In this document: positions 1 to 10,710 of the stretch, piece by piece | Layout of the letters: every line of letters begins with the position of its first letter | Numbering within the stretch: the first letter of the stretch is position 1 | Origin: Neelides folsomi | Taxonomy: Eukaryota > Arthropoda > Collembola > Neelipleona > Neelidae | Direction: 5' to 3' | DNA: 64,000 nt | Assembly: GCA_034687125.1 (NCBI GenBank) | Contig: JAQGBZ010000004.1 | Location: forward strand, 434,001-498,000 | Position numbers and translations under genes: made by a program | The notes under the pieces: generated by a model | Database searches by the model: none | What the model was told of the DNA's origin: nothing | What the model saw: the letters and a program-made list of their open reading frames with translations, nothing else

Positions 1-88
1 AATAAACAAGTTAATTAATAAAACATTAAACACCTTTAATTTAAACAATATGTTTGATTAGATTTTTCTTAAATATTAAACAATTTAC

Positions 89-568
89 ATAATCTTCTCT
101 TTCACGAAGGGATTCTCGTCTCATAGTCTCTAAATCATTAATAAGACGTTTTTTCGCCGATTCGGCTTCAGCGAAATTTGTTTTTGAGGTTTCACAATCA
201 ATTTCAATTTGCTTCATGCTCATTTCTAATCTGCTTTTATCTTGATTTGCTTTATCCCAATTTGATTGAAGAGCATCGTTAATTCGCGACCTGAAATATA
301 AATACATTTAATAGAGTTTAATGAACAATATTTTGGCTAAAATAAATATTATTATTATGATTTATAAAAATATAATATATAAGAAATATGATAGTTTATA
401 AAATTCTTACATTGAAACAACTTGCTGCTCAAAAGAATGAACTTTAAGGGTCAAATCATGATTAAAAGTTGAGATATTCCAATAATTGTATAAAACAATT
501 ATAGAAAATATTATCAATGCTCCGACAATTATATTAGGACTACATTTGCCAATTGAATGCATTCTCAT
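89..568 (-). CDS. GOLM1/GOLM2 (CASC4)-like Golgi membrane protein, 5' part
   Basis: Two exons are visible: 568-411 and 290-89 (minus), joined in frame (AAT|GTAAGA donor, TTTCAG acceptor). The ATG at 568 starts a short basic tail followed by one hydrophobic segment (about residues 12-28) and then NYWNIS, which resembles the membrane-proximal NYW(S/N)IS of the GOLM/CASC4 family. After it comes a charged coiled coil rich in E, K, R and D (residues 35-120). This is the layout of a type II Golgi membrane protein with a luminal coiled coil. The second exon ends at a GTAAAT donor at 88, so the rest of the gene lies left of the window. The gene is divergent to the L47 gene 570 bp away. The family call rests on topology plus the short motif; another type II coiled-coil Golgi protein is possible. 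Confidence 0.6.
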
Positions 569-1138
569 TTTATCCACTTGGATTGAATTTATATTTTAGA
601 AATTGAAGGCATAAATGCGGAATTTAATTATTCGCCACAAACACTTCCTAAAAAAGCTATGATAATTTTTAATACATTTAAGGACAATGTGATATATCCT
701 TGATTAATACTTTACAAAGATGAAAAGATTATTCACAAAAATCAGGAACTGACAGTGCTAAGTATATTAGTTAACTGTTAAATAGTTAAAACAATAATTA
801 ACTATCCATTTAAATCTGCATTAACTCGGACGGTCCGAGAGCTTTGGAATTCTATTTGGATTCAAACTGCGTGGATGTGAGCGAAAATTCAAACGACTCT
901 GAGTTTTGTACACATTTTTCTTATTTGCAATTTTTATTGCAGTTTGCATTTGCAGTTTTGTATTTGCATTGATTTACTTTACTTTGCGCCGCAAAGTTTG
1001 AGGTTTATTCTTCAGCCACATTCAAGAACAATTATTATTGAATTATTTAACAAGAAGATTGAACTTTTATTATAACATGTTTTATTGTTAGATAACCAAT
1101 TTAGAAAATAATTGAGCACTGATATATTTGAATTCGAT
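569..1138. promoter_or_regulatory. Divergent intergenic region between the Golgi protein and MRPL47 genes
   Basis: This 570-bp stretch separates two start codons that face away from each other, so it must hold both promoters and 5' UTRs. It contains a 15-base odd palindrome, CTCGGACGGTCCGAG, at 825-839 and, at about 937-977, several TTTGCA-type motifs in tandem. I see no clear TATA box and no coding sequence. Confidence 0.5.
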
Positions 1139-2375
1139 ATGTTGAGATCAATCGGCAAACTTGGATTTCGAATCCTTTCGGAATCCCATCAATATCAAAA
1201 CACTTTTAACGTGGTTCGACATTATCGTTTGACTCCTGTTAGAAGAGATCTCATGGAATTCTTCGATGATAAGAAAAACTGGGGAGAATCGGAAGTCAAA
1301 GTTGGGCGATCGTGGAAAGTTGATGAAATAAGATTGAAGAGCAATCCAGAAATCCATAAATTATGGTAAAAATAAAAAGCTTATATTTTAACAATTCGTT
1401 ATATCGTATCTAATATTAAATATTTACTCAACTTGAGTCTTGTTAAATAAACGCTTTAAATTAAAATTATTTATTAAACAGGTTTATCCTCGTCAAAGAA
1501 AAAAATATGTTGTTAACAATGGAGCACGAGTCGAAAGAGGAAGTTCGCCTCTTTCCAAATCCGGAAAGAATTGACAAAGTAATTGCTATTAATTTATACT
1601 GTACTTATTACAATTACTTTTAACATGTCTAATTCCCTATCTTTTAAATACTATTAGGCAGGATCTTAAATACCTTCATAGATTTGGTTTAACCAATTTT
1701 TATTTTATAAAGATTGACGAAAGCATGAAAAATATCGAAACAGTTGTGCGTGAAAGAAACCGAGCTTATTATCAACTCGAAACCGGAATAACCGGAGAAC
1801 GCCCAGGAGCTGAGCAAGAAAATTTCCTCGGTCTTCAAGAATATGAGCAGTTTGATGAACATCCGGTTCCAAAGGAAGAAAACAAGGAATTTCTTGAAAA
1901 GAAACTTGCAGAATATGTCACACCTACAAGAGATAAAGAATGGTTTTTGCAGAGATGGAGAACAAGGCAGAAGCTGAGGGAAAAGAGAACTTTGAGGTAA
2001 ATCAGTAAAACTATTTATTTATATTTAATTATTTAATGTCGAAATATTTAAATGCTCACTCTAAATTATGATCTTTGTATTGGGGGTTATTTTATTTCCT
2101 AAATATAAATTTCTCAATCTTAATTTCTAATTTTGATTATTTTGCTTTTTAGGGGGAAAAGATTCGAAGTCGCGTCTTTACTGAAGCAATTTCCCAAAAT
2201 GGACCTCGAAGCTTTGAAAGAAAAATATCCAGATGTTGATGTTGATAAATATGTTCAAGCTATTTGGAAAGATAAAGATTATTCGAATTATATGCCATTC
2301 AGATCTCACAAATCGAATAAATTTGTTAAAGGCTACAAACTCAAAGGTGTCAATTACGATGACTCGCCTAATTAG
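1139..2375 (+). CDS. MRPL47: Mitochondrial large ribosomal subunit protein L47 (uL29m)
   Basis: Four exons, 1139-1365, 1482-1578, 1713-1996 and 2153-2375, give a 276-residue protein with all phases matching. It is a component of the mitochondrial 39S/54S ribosomal subunit, the counterpart of bacterial uL29. Recognisable family features are the N-terminal [10 protein letters not shown] segment (residues 41-50), [14 protein letters not shown] (56-69) and [20 protein letters not shown], which spans the first intron and matches the conserved HKLWYVLLKERNMLLTLE core of the family. The first 30 or so residues are basic and hydroxylated, as expected of a mitochondrial targeting peptide. The first in-frame ATG after the upstream region is at 1139. 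A poly(A) signal AATAAA sits at 2464-2469. The C-terminal half ([19 protein letters not shown]) is less conserved but has the usual basic character. Confidence 0.93.
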
Positions 2376-3223
2376 TAATGCTCTAATGTAAATTTAGAAA
2401 TGATTAAATTTGAGTTCTTAGGCTAAATCTTTACATATTGTAACATTTATAAAAATGTTTTTTAATAAACTATATTATAAATTAAAAATAATTTTTACCA
2501 TTTATTTCATACACTGTAATTAACTATTCATTCTAATTATTCAAGTAAACAATATTCATTCATATGGTTTGTTTTCATTTAGTTCATTCATGATGTTTTT
2601 CGTCTTGTTATTGGAAATTCTTTAATTTAATTATTATAAGTTCAAGCTCCTTGTTTTTTCGTTAAAATCCAAAATAGATCAATATTAATGGAATAATTAT
2701 TTTAATTAGATTTAAATATTTACAGCAAATGACGAGCGAGATAATTAAATTAGCAAAGGAATTATATGCCAATGTACAAATTTTAATTACTCTTTTGCTA
2801 ATTACTTATTTGGCTAATGATTATTTAAGTTAAAGAACTTTAACACAATTAATTATGAACTTACCTTCTTAAGCATAATGTAAAAGGTAGAATGGTAAAT
2901 GCATAATTAATTTGTATAATATGAAGATTAAATTTCAGCACATATTTAAATCATAGTGACCAATATTAATGTACTGTTGAACCTTTGAAACTTAATTATT
3001 ATTTCCTCACGTTTGATAAGAACTCTTTAAAGTTGTTTAAAGTTTAAAGAGTTCCTATATCCTATACAGATCACATAGCTGCTCAAACTCAACTAACAAG
3101 AATAAATGAAAGTTTCAAACTAAGATTTATTTCTTAACCTCCATTAATTTTCAATGACTTTAAAACGTCATAATTTCTTTTAGTTCAAATATCTAATTTT
3201 TATAATTTCGAAAGATTATCAAA
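2376..3223. other. Intergenic: MRPL47 3' UTR and upstream of the Methuselah-like gene
   Basis: Very AT-rich. Apart from the AATAAA at 2464-2469 that would end the L47 transcript, I see no gene, RNA or repeat here. Confidence 0.6.
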
Positions 3224-6200
3224 ATGCAGTCAAATCTTATTAGGATTTTGTCTTTGATTTCATTTGATTTTTTACAATACAACCAAAGCGAAACTTATCC
3301 AAGTTATGAATATATTCATAAATGTGCTCCTCAAGATGATTTTATTATAAACCAAACTGACCTAATTGACCAAAAAGAAGAGAAAATCTCAATACCTGGA
3401 ATTTTGTTATCTTCAGGAAATAACACAAGTTTCAAGTATAAAATAATAAAATAAACCTTTAGAATTTTTTTAATTTTTAATAAACGTTCATTCTGTTGAA
3501 TAAAATTTTGAATTATTCAAAGGTTAAAAGAATATTCGATGACATGTCCAATCGGATGGCGTCTAGAATCAGTTAATTTGGTTCGTCTAATGTCCAATTA
3601 CTTAACTTCGCTTTATTGGAAAGGAATTGTAACTTCGACTGAGAAAAATCCTTTTAGCTCTGATTTAACATTTAATAAAACGTCAATTCGGTTCACTCCA
3701 CAAGGGGCTTTATCAATTGGAGAACAAAGATCTTTTCAAGTGGATCAATACTGCATGAAAAAGTTATTTAATTTTACAAATTTAATATGAAGGAAATTAA
3801 AACACAAATATCTAAAAAATATTAAACTAAATAATCATAAATAGTTTTTTTCCTAATTTTATTAAACGGATAATCAAATAAAATTGTTAATGATGATTTA
3901 AATGAACTCCATTTTATATGTACATTTTAAAGTATTAAATTAATGTTTATATTAATTAATTAATAGATACACATCCAACGAAATTATCATTTCTTATTGT
4001 GAGCCGCATACTGAAGACGAATATCAAGGAAAACGATCAATAATAATTTCCAAATGTTGTCCATTTGGTTTTGTATTTGACATTTTTGAAGGATGCATTT
4101 TGAACATTAACGCAACCGATGAATCTTGGAAGCCGTTTTTCCACAAGAGTTACAATAACAGGAATGACATTGGATGTTTAACAAAACTTACAGAAAAGGA
4201 ATTAAAGGAACTTTCGCTTTCTTTTACTGTTGGATTTCCGATTTGCCCTGAAGAGCAATTATTCATTTTTACTCCGAATAATACACAAAACGGCGTTTAT
4301 AAAGAGTTTATTTTATTAAATATTAAAATTCTTAGTCAATTTAATTCATAGATCATTAGAATATAGTGATGATAATAATTATTTTTGTCTTATATGAATT
4401 TTTAGGTTTAAAGTTCTTTCCAATGGTAGTATTGTGATAAGATCAAACGACAACAAATGGATGAAACTCCAAGGATCGTATTGCATCGATGTAGAATTGA
4501 ACAAAGATCAATCGGAGGATAAAAGATATGATGAAATTCTCATCGGTTGTCTTGTTCCGAATAAGAAGAAGGAAATGGAGATGGTAAAAATTAAAAATAA
4601 TTAATTAATTCTGTAATTATTAAATAGGATTTTTTAATTGTGTTGTATTTATTGTAATTTTATTTGATTTTAGTCTCTTCTTGTCTTTTACCGAATTTCC
4701 CATACTTTAATAATCCTCTCTGTTCTTTCGCTCCTTTTCACTGCAATCATTTACTTTGTGACTTGGGACAAGCACAACAACATTCACGGTTGGAGCATCT
4801 TCGCTTATGTCGTGTCCCAATTTATAACTTATTGCGTGATGGGAGCGTCGGCCCTTCTCGACACCAACTACGAATTTCATGGAACGTTTCCTTGCATTTT
4901 TATGAGTTACGTCGCGTATTTGTTATTTATAAAATTAAAAATTAATATTTTTGAAAAAAAATATAGGATTTTGTTCAAGAGGATATATTAAATTTAAAAT
5001 ATTTATGTATTGTTATGTTATGTTATGTTCTGTTTTCAGGTACAAACTACACATTCCTAACAATATTAACCTTTGCATGGTTAACAATTTTAAACTTTGA
5101 TCTTTGGCTTACATTCAGGTGAACTTCTTTTATAAACAACGATAAAGAATTCATAAATTTTTAAAATATTCCAATTTATTGGTTCTTGTATTAAAAATCA
5201 ATTTAAAGTTATTTAAATAAATCTAAAGTCTAATTGATATTTTTGTTATTAGAGATATCAAGCCAATAACGCTGATACAAGACAAACCATATAAAAGATT
5301 TGCTGGTTATTCTACTTTTGCTTTTGGAATTCCAACCATTGTGGTGATTATTGGACATCTTTTCGACTTTTTTTATACAAGGTAAGTAATTTAATGAGTT
5401 AACTATTTCATAAGATTTTTGATTTAAAATAATTTAATTGGGTTAGGGGGAAAGGAGAAGAAAGTTGTGAAGCTTTTGTTCCCAACTTTGGTTCTTCAAC
5501 GTGTCTAATTGACAAAAATAAAGCAAACTTCTATTATCATTTGCCGGTAATTTCGTATACAAATTAAACATTTTATATTTTCTACATTGCAAAATTGTCT
5601 TTGTCGATCTTTGTGTTATCCTTTTTATTATTATCAGGTTGGAGTTCTTCTATTTAGTAACTTAATCTTCTTCTTACTTACAATTACAAACTTAATCAAA
5701 TTGAAAAAAACGTCAAAAGAAGAAATTCGAAATTTGGGTTCACAATCAAAAGCTCCAAGAATGTAACATTATAAAATATATAATCATTATATACATGATA
5801 CATTGTATTTATAACCTTTATAAATATCTTACTAAATATCTAAAAAGCTAAAAATGTACTCGTATAAACATTTATGCCACGACATTACAACTATTAATGT
5901 GGATATTAAAATTACAATAGTATAATAAATAAATAATAAAATGATCAACTTTAGGTTTCAAACATTTTCCAAATTGTTTCTCCTAATGGAAGTTTCCTGG
6001 AACTTGTCTTTCATCATTGACATCACTAACGTCGGAGACGGAGAATTTTGGTTCCATTTGTTAACCCTCGTCACAATTTTAATCCAAACAAATTTGATTT
6101 TTTTCATCTTTGTTTGCAAAAGAGAAAATCTGCTTTACATATGGAGAAAACATCCAAAATTAAGATGTGAGTAAATTCCTCAAAATTATGATTTTAACAA

Positions 6201-6394
6201 TATTTATAAAAATCTAACATAAATAATTAAATACTATTTTGTTATACAATGTGTTTCTTTTTGTTTAAGGGATTTTACGACCTTTGACGAAATTGCATTC
6301 CTGTCGTTTGCCACCAAGTCGAAATTTCATAAAAAGTCAAGATGGAAGATTGAGATATAATTCAAGCATTTGTTCAGTTAATAGCTATTATTAA
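3224..6394 (+). CDS. Methuselah-like secretin-family G protein-coupled receptor
   Basis: Eleven exons (3224-3435, 3523-3762, 3967-4305, 4406-4583, 4674-4905, 5040-5118, 5253-5381, 5447-5546, 5638-5762, 5955-6166, 6270-6394) give 656 residues with every phase matching. The protein starts with a signal peptide (about residues 1-16), followed by a roughly 300-residue extracellular domain rich in cysteine (CCPFGF, YCEPHTEDEY, GCLVPN) and N-glycosylation sites, as in Methuselah ectodomains. Seven hydrophobic segments follow from about residue 330. The motif C-x16-WL with FAWLTILNFDLWLTF after it matches the TM3 signature of the family. Methuselah-like receptors are plasma-membrane receptors for peptide-type ligands in arthropods. 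Three introns need a GTT donor (3763, 4306, 4906), chosen because only they keep frame and align the TM3 cysteine-tryptophan spacing. Ligand unknown. Confidence 0.88.
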
Positions 6395-6516
6395 TCTAAT
6401 TGGTATTAAAGATAATTAATTTACAATGAACGTAAGAATTTAATGACCAAATTAAGTGTTGTTTTTTAAATGCTTTATTCAGAAATTCATCTTTATACAT
6501 TTAATAATTGTCAATT

Positions 6517-6572
6517 AAAATTACATGCAGATTAGGATTTCTAAAAGACTCAATTGAATGTGAAAATTTACA
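6517..6572. repeat. Copy 1 of a short dispersed segment at the duplication junction
   Basis: About 50 bases running from AATTACATGCAGATTAGG to the run CAATTGAATGTGAA. A close match (AAATTACATGCAAATTAGG through CAATTGAATGTGAA) occurs at about 9971-10030, 3.4 kb away. It sits exactly where the Methuselah 3' flank stops matching its duplicate. Confidence 0.55.
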
Positions 6573-7512
6573 TATTTATGGAGAAAACTCTAAAAATTAC
6601 GTTGTGAGTGAATTCCTCAAAATTATGAGTTAAACGTACATTAATTTTACACTAATTATAAAAATCCAACATAAATGACATTCCTAAATTATATGGCTTA
6701 TATAATGGAAAAATTTATTTTAATTTCAACGTTAGTAACAGTTAAATTACATTATTTTCAAAATATTCATAAAATTAAATATTATAAGAATTGTTTATCA
6801 AATTTAAAGCTGCTAAATAAGATTTTGTTAATTATTAAATGCGTTATTTAATTCGGGATCCAAGTTTTTCCAAAGGGCTTTTTTGTCGTGAGTAATTAAT
6901 CTAGAGAGCTTTTTCAAATCCTTGATCAGAGAAGATGGAACTTTTAAAGACTCATTGTACATTATAGGTAGGTCAATTTCAAAGAATGTACGTCCGCTGT
7001 TTTGGACGATATGATGATTCCAATTTGAAGAATTAATTTCAATTTTGGTGAAAATAGTAAACGGATGAGATTTTACCAACTTGATCGATTTAACTCTGGT
7101 AATTTTGAGACTTGAAGGAATTTTTAATACTTAAGTTCTGTATACTCTTTAATGTTAGTTCTAATTTATAACAAATGATAAAAAAAGGAATTCGCAATAT
7201 TTAATATATATGAAACATTATCTCAAAGTTCCCATTAATTTGTTGTTCTATTGTGATTATCTTGAAAGTTGAAATATTTTCAATAAAAACTTGTTATTAT
7301 TTCATTAGTTACGCAGATTTTTAATTAATTTTCCGAAATAAGCCCTTACTCCATTATATAAACCATATGTATTTCGTTATGTTAAAGGGATTTTACGACC
7401 TTTGACGAAATTGCATTCCTGTCGTTTGACACCAAGTCGAAATTTCATAAAAAGTCAAGATGTAAGATTGAGATACAATTCAAGCATTTGTTCAGTTAAT
7501 AGCTATTATTAA
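6559..7512 (+). pseudogene. Decayed partial copy of the last two exons of the Methuselah-like gene
   Basis: Two blocks repeat the 3' end of the preceding receptor. Block one (about 6559-6680) matches the end of exon 10, its donor and the following intron (original about 6120-6240). Block two (7388-7512) matches exon 11 base for base in length (125 nt), including acceptor, stop codon and some 120 bp of 3' flank (to about 7635). Exon 11's copy stays open and differs by two amino acids (P to T, G to V). The exon 10 copy has a TAA where the original encodes a proline, so the copy cannot extend the receptor. The two blocks lie about 790 bp apart, against 100 bp in the original, so extra sequence has entered between them. 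Confidence 0.75.
6828..7129 (-). other. Unrecognised open frame lodged inside the Methuselah duplication
   Basis: On the minus strand, an open frame runs from just after a TAA (about 7130) to a stop at 6828, about 100 codons. It has mixed, protein-like composition (FTIFTKIEINSSNWN, FFEIDLPIMYNESLKVP) and no ATG near its start. A possible acceptor (CTTAAG) lies at its upstream edge, so it could be a terminal exon or a decayed fragment. I do not recognise a family. It lies in the extra sequence that separates the two blocks of the duplicated receptor 3' end. It may be chance. Confidence 0.3.
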
Positions 7513-8346
7513 TCTAATTGGTATTAAAGATAGTTAATTTATCAGCTTAATGAGAAGAATTTAAATAACTTACCAAATTAAAATTTTTTTTAAATGCTTT
7601 ATTCAGAAATTCATCTTTATACATTTAATAATTGTCAATTAAAGTTCTTTATATTTATTGAAATAATAATAAAATAAGATACGTTAAATGCTATACGTAA
7701 ATTAAATATAAGTTGTAAATAAATAATCGATTCGTAATTCTACGAACAAAAGTAATAAGATCATTGATAAGCATGTCACAATTCGACAAGTGTTATATTT
7801 ATACTAAACTAAAAATTAATTTCAATTTCTTGTATTTTAACAACAATCTAAATCTTTTATTTAATATCCTAAACGTTTACAAAATATCTGTCACAAATCT
7901 CCTATAAGATATCTCTTATACGAAGAAGAGAAATCTCTTATAATGTATTATTAGGGCCAACATTACGGCAAATAAATACATTTTAATTAAATTTAATTAA
8001 AGGCTCTGCACCAACAGTTTACTGGGATGTCTCTTTCGTCTGACTTTGAACCTTTTTTAAATTTTATTCAATTCTATACATTTATTTAACATTTATGTTT
8101 AATAAAGTAGGTTTTAAAAAATTATAATTAGGTACAGAATAAATAAACAAAAATTTAATTACAGTCTATTAAACTAACTTCATGATTCCTAATGCACACT
8201 CGCCAGGGAACTGATGGTGAATGTATTTTGAAAGTAATTAAAAGTTCATTAATTTATAAAGGATAGTCACATATCAATAAGTGAGTTGTCAGTCCATCAA
8301 AATGAATAATTGTAGGTTAATTAAAGATGAAAAGAACAGGATTGTT
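7513..8346. other. Intergenic: duplicated 3' flank and 3' UTR of the coiled-coil gene
   Basis: The first about 120 bp still match the 3' flank of the Methuselah-like gene. Minus-strand AATAAA signals (reverse complements at 8072-8077 and 8091-8096) would serve the coiled-coil gene. Around 7893-7948 is a small inverted arrangement of CTCTTATA/TATAAGA motifs. Nothing else is seen. Confidence 0.5.
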
Positions 8347-9686
8347 TCAAGGAGTGTGAGTTCGCTTTCTGGACCTCAGAGAATATCCATGAGTTTGGGC
8401 AGTTGGCTTTTCATCTCCACTTTCTTTGGTTGAACCAACTTGGTCATTTGTTTCGCTACAAAAATATTTAATTATTAATTACTTTGTTCAATGTTCATTA
8501 TACAATTCATTTAATACACCTTTAAAAATATTCATATTACTGAAAGATAACTTATTACTTAATTTAAATAAGTAAACGTAATTAAGATTTACCTCTGAAG
8601 TTCAAACGGAGCCCACTTAAAATTTTCAGTTGATTTTACAACAAGAGATTTCAATTCATCGGCTTCCTTCGTCAAATCAAAATGGCCCATGATAAAGTTA
8701 TTCTTGGCCCTGAAATAGACAAAATGCAATTCTTAATTTTTCTTCATTAATTCAATTCAATTGTTCATCAACTCAAACAATTCTCCATTAATTGCTGACT
8801 CCAATTTCAAGATTACTTTTATAAATTGCAAAATATTGCAGATTATATTTATCATCTTACCAGAGGAAGTCAGGGTACTCAATTCCAATAAGATCTTCTT
8901 CTGTCATACCCAAATATTGAATTTCAATTGCAGATATCATATTACAGCTGGTACGAAGATGGTTGACCAATTGCTGTTAAAATAAATTGTTATCTTTATA
9001 ATGCTCATGATTGATAATTTGATAAAACAAGTATAAATAATAAGTACAATAACATAAGTATAGAATTACAACTAAATGTAAGGGAAAATGTAATTTATAA
9101 ATGTTATGAGTTTATGACCTTTATGAGTTAATTAAACCATTAGTTGTATGTACTTACATGAAGCAGACTGGTAGCAACACTGTAATTTGACAGTAAATCT
9201 CTCAAGGGCTTGACACAATCCTCGTAGACTTGTCGAACTCTTCCAAATCCAAGTTGAATGGCTTTTCGATCAATCTTAGCAAAGCTGGCTGATTGTTCAA
9301 ACACGTAGTCGCGATTCTTGTCAATGAAAGCTTCAAGAAGTTCATTTGCATCGAGAAGCTAATAAAAAGAAATTACATAAATTAAAAATCATTACAAATA
9401 AAATTGATGCAACAATAAATTAACTTTTTCTCCAAATGGTCTTTACACTGTACGATTATCAGCTCACTTTTTTACATTTTAAATTAAAATGATTTTAACT
9501 ACAGTTTAATGTTTAATTATTATTTACAGTCTTGAGAGAATTGTTCAGAATATTAGCAGCTTCTTCAAATTTTTGAGCATATTCTTCCTGAATATTCTCA
9601 CACTCTCCAATCTTCTCTTTGACCTGTCTCAACAGATCTTCTTTCCTCTTCATGACCTCTGCCTCTGTCAATGGTTGATTGTCCAT
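8347..9686 (-). CDS. Unrecognised coiled-coil protein, 232 residues
   Basis: Five exons on the minus strand (9686-9528, 9358-9158, 8973-8861, 8709-8593, 8455-8347) join in frame with good GTAAGT-like donors and AG acceptors, giving 232 residues. The ATG at 9686 is the first Met after an in-frame TAA. Residues 10-50 are a charged heptad-like segment (EDLLRQVKEKIGECENIQEE), then a mixed helical region (LLDANELLEAFIDKNRDYVF), a conserved-looking GMTEEDLIGIEYPDFLWAKN, and a basic C-terminus ending YSLRSRKRTHTP, possibly a nuclear localisation signal. There is no signal peptide or membrane segment. The intact frames and splice sites argue that it is a real gene; I do not recognise the family and assign no function. 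It is divergent to UTP18, 1.0 kb away. Confidence 0.75.
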
Positions 9687-10710
9687 CTCAATCAAATTCC
9701 GGTCGAAGCCTTCGAAGGTGATTAATTAAAACCTCGGAAACTTCTACGTCTTCACCACCAGCCCTTTGCAACTACCTATTAAAAGTTATTAAAACCCACA
9801 AATGTAAAATCGTTTCAGTTGATACGCATTTCGTAAGTAAACTCGAATTTAAATAATATTGATCCACTCCATTATAATTAGTCAAGGTACAGTAAACCAA
9901 GTTGTGAGATATCCAAAACTTACATCCTTATCGCGTTCGAATCGAAAAAAGCGAAGGTCCGTGGAATGTAAAAATTACATGCAAATTAGGATTTCTAAAA
10001 GTCTCTCAATTGAATGTGAATGTGAAAATTCTGGTCTGATGTTTCTTGTGTATTCTTCAGCTCATGCCATTATATAAGCACATATAGCCCATACATCCAA
10101 TGTGTACAAATACGTATAAACCAAATGTAGGCTATATTCATTCAATGATACGTCCAATGGAAAAGTAAGGCAAGTGTGAATGTCTCATTCAAAATATAGG
10201 AAATGATTTTCCGCTATCTCACACACGTTGTGAAAGTCTCAGATTAGCCCAAAAGTGTAAAAAGACTATAATATGCCCTGAAAATATCCCAATTGCGCTA
10301 GATTTAACAACTCCCATGCTTTCGCTTGCACGTTGAAGAACTCTAAAGAAAGAAGCGAAGGGCGAAGCACGCTTTAATTTAATTAACTGTTTAACTATCT
10401 GGTGTATTTAAACAATTAGATTAAAGATTTAGTTCATTAAATACATGGTTAACAGTTACATAGTTTGATAATTAACTTATCTACATTTAATTGGAATTAG
10501 AAGTCCAAAAATAAGAGCGTGCGTTGCATGAGAGCTAACATCGCATTTTCCTAAAAATAGGTATGGGGAGAATTTTGTTTGGAATTTTTTTCCTAATTGC
10601 ATTTATAATTGTGATTGTTTCCTCATTGACCATTGATAATCTACTAATTTTATTTCTTTTAATGTGAGGTTTGAACTAATCCAAATTAAACTTTTAACCT
10701 TAAGATTGTA
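9687..10710. promoter_or_regulatory. Divergent region between the coiled-coil gene and UTP18
   Basis: About 1 kb between two outward-facing start codons; it must contain both promoters. It holds copy 2 of the short dispersed segment (about 9971-10030). No open frame or structural RNA is convincing: a GTTCGAATC-like stretch near 9934 resembles a tRNA T-loop but lacks the rest of a tRNA. Confidence 0.45.
9971..10030. repeat. Copy 2 of the short dispersed segment
   Basis: Matches 6517-6572 over some 50 bases with a few changes and short insertions (AGTCTCTCAATTG against AGACTCAATTG). Origin unknown. Confidence 0.5.

Noticed and set aside
4664-4945. Second open frame over Methuselah exon 5
   Set aside because: Other frame of the same exon; the frame kept encodes hydrophobic helices and matches neighbouring exon phases.
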